The position numbers and the translations under genes are program-made. A stretch of DNA of 5,396 nucleotides from JANPCX01 sp046094425 (GTDB lineage Bacteria; Pseudomonadota; Gammaproteobacteria; Burkholderiales; Burkholderiaceae_C). The notes under the pieces were generated by a model, which made no database searches, had not been told where the DNA came from, and saw only the letters and a program-made list of their open reading frames with translations. Shown one piece after another: positions 5,284 through 5,396 of this stretch (the stretch's first letter is position 1; each line of letters begins with the position of its first letter). The DNA lies in assembly GCA_046094425.1 (NCBI GenBank), contig JBJTHI010000022.1:1-5396 (forward strand), written 5' to 3'.

Positions 5284-5289
5284 ATATAA
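5284..5289 (-). promoter_or_regulatory. Possible -10 element for the Spy-like operon
   Basis: TTATAT on the minus strand, about 50 bases before the start codon, is a plausible -10 hexamer giving a leader of roughly 45 bases. No good -35 lies at 16-18 bp, which would suit an activator-dependent promoter. A TTGACA at 5392-5387 is too far upstream to pair with it. Confidence 0.3.
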
Positions 5290-5331
5290 GCTGCCGAAAA
5301 CGTAGACTCCATGCGGGTTAGCGAACGATTT

Positions 5332-5396
5332 AAGGAGCCACCAATTGGGTGAAGAGTCATTGACACAGAAACACAGCACTCAGGCCTGTCAAGAGG
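5332..5396 (+). CDS. Possible start of a divergent gene, cut by the window edge
   Basis: AAGGAG at 5332-5337 lies seven bases before a TTG at 5345-5347 that opens 17 codons without a stop to the window end (MGEESLTQKHSTQACQE). The spacing is good, but a TTG start and so short a stretch are weak evidence, and I recognise no family. An ATG at 5311 in another frame stops after 13 codons. The coding part begins at 5345. If real, the 112 bases between the two start codons are a shared divergent promoter region. Confidence 0.22.

Noticed and set aside
4708..5289. Plus-strand frame of 193 codons opposite the Spy-like gene
   Set aside because: The minus-strand product has a signal peptide, an LTxxQ motif and an ideal ribosome binding site. 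The opposite frame is Leu/His-rich with no recognisable domain.
5317..5324. GTTAGCGA shared with 251-258 in the IS110 leader
   Set aside because: An 8-base match in a 5.4-kb window is expected by chance, and the surrounding bases differ.
5360..5392. TTGACA boxes on the plus strand (5360-5365) and minus strand (5392-5387)
   Set aside because: Neither has an acceptable -10 hexamer at 16-18 bp spacing.

Overview
The window looks like chromosome from a beta-proteobacterium of the order Burkholderiales, most likely the Comamonadaceae. The reasons are moderately high GC with G/C-rich third positions, a long (398-residue) TrpS of the Burkholderiales form, a DUF3717-DUF1289 protein directly behind trpS, and an IS110-type transposase N-terminus of a kind common in that group. 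This assignment rests on recognising protein families by eye; no search was run.

Layout. Positions 1-93 (minus) hold the first 31 codons of an IS110-family transposase that runs off the left edge. Positions 94 to about 260 are the non-coding leader of that element. This leader has a 9-bp perfect stem with smaller nested stems and a competing 11-bp inverted repeat, and it sits where IS110 elements may encode their guide (bridge) RNA. Positions 261-389 are the trpS upstream region, with a perfect 13-bp tandem duplication and a TACAAT -10-like hexamer. On the plus strand follow trpS (390-1586), a DUF3717/DUF1289 protein (1613-2068, GTG start) and a small membrane protein (2094-2438, probable TTG start). 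These look like one short transcription unit.

The rest is a minus-strand unit read from right to left: a Spy/CpxP/ZraP-type periplasmic protein (5232-4687), an OmpR-family response regulator (4600-3875) and its HAMP-containing sensor kinase (3856-2450). A well-formed intrinsic terminator or attenuator lies between the periplasmic protein and the regulator. The kinase gene converges on the small membrane-protein gene with only 11 bases between the stop codons. Upstream of the periplasmic gene (5233-5396) are its promoter region and a weak candidate start of a divergent gene at the window edge.

How the parts work together. The right half looks like a self-contained envelope-stress or metal-sensing circuit: a periplasmic chaperone or metal-binding protein, a membrane sensor and a DNA-binding regulator. 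The left half is a housekeeping aminoacyl-tRNA synthetase operon with an insertion sequence upstream. The most notable points are a four-cysteine C-x21-C-x6-C-x2-C set in TrpS that matches the [4Fe-4S] type of tryptophanyl-tRNA synthetase, the structured IS110 leader, and the terminator between the chaperone and its two-component system. I found no clearly new multi-gene system, CRISPR array, tRNA or rRNA.
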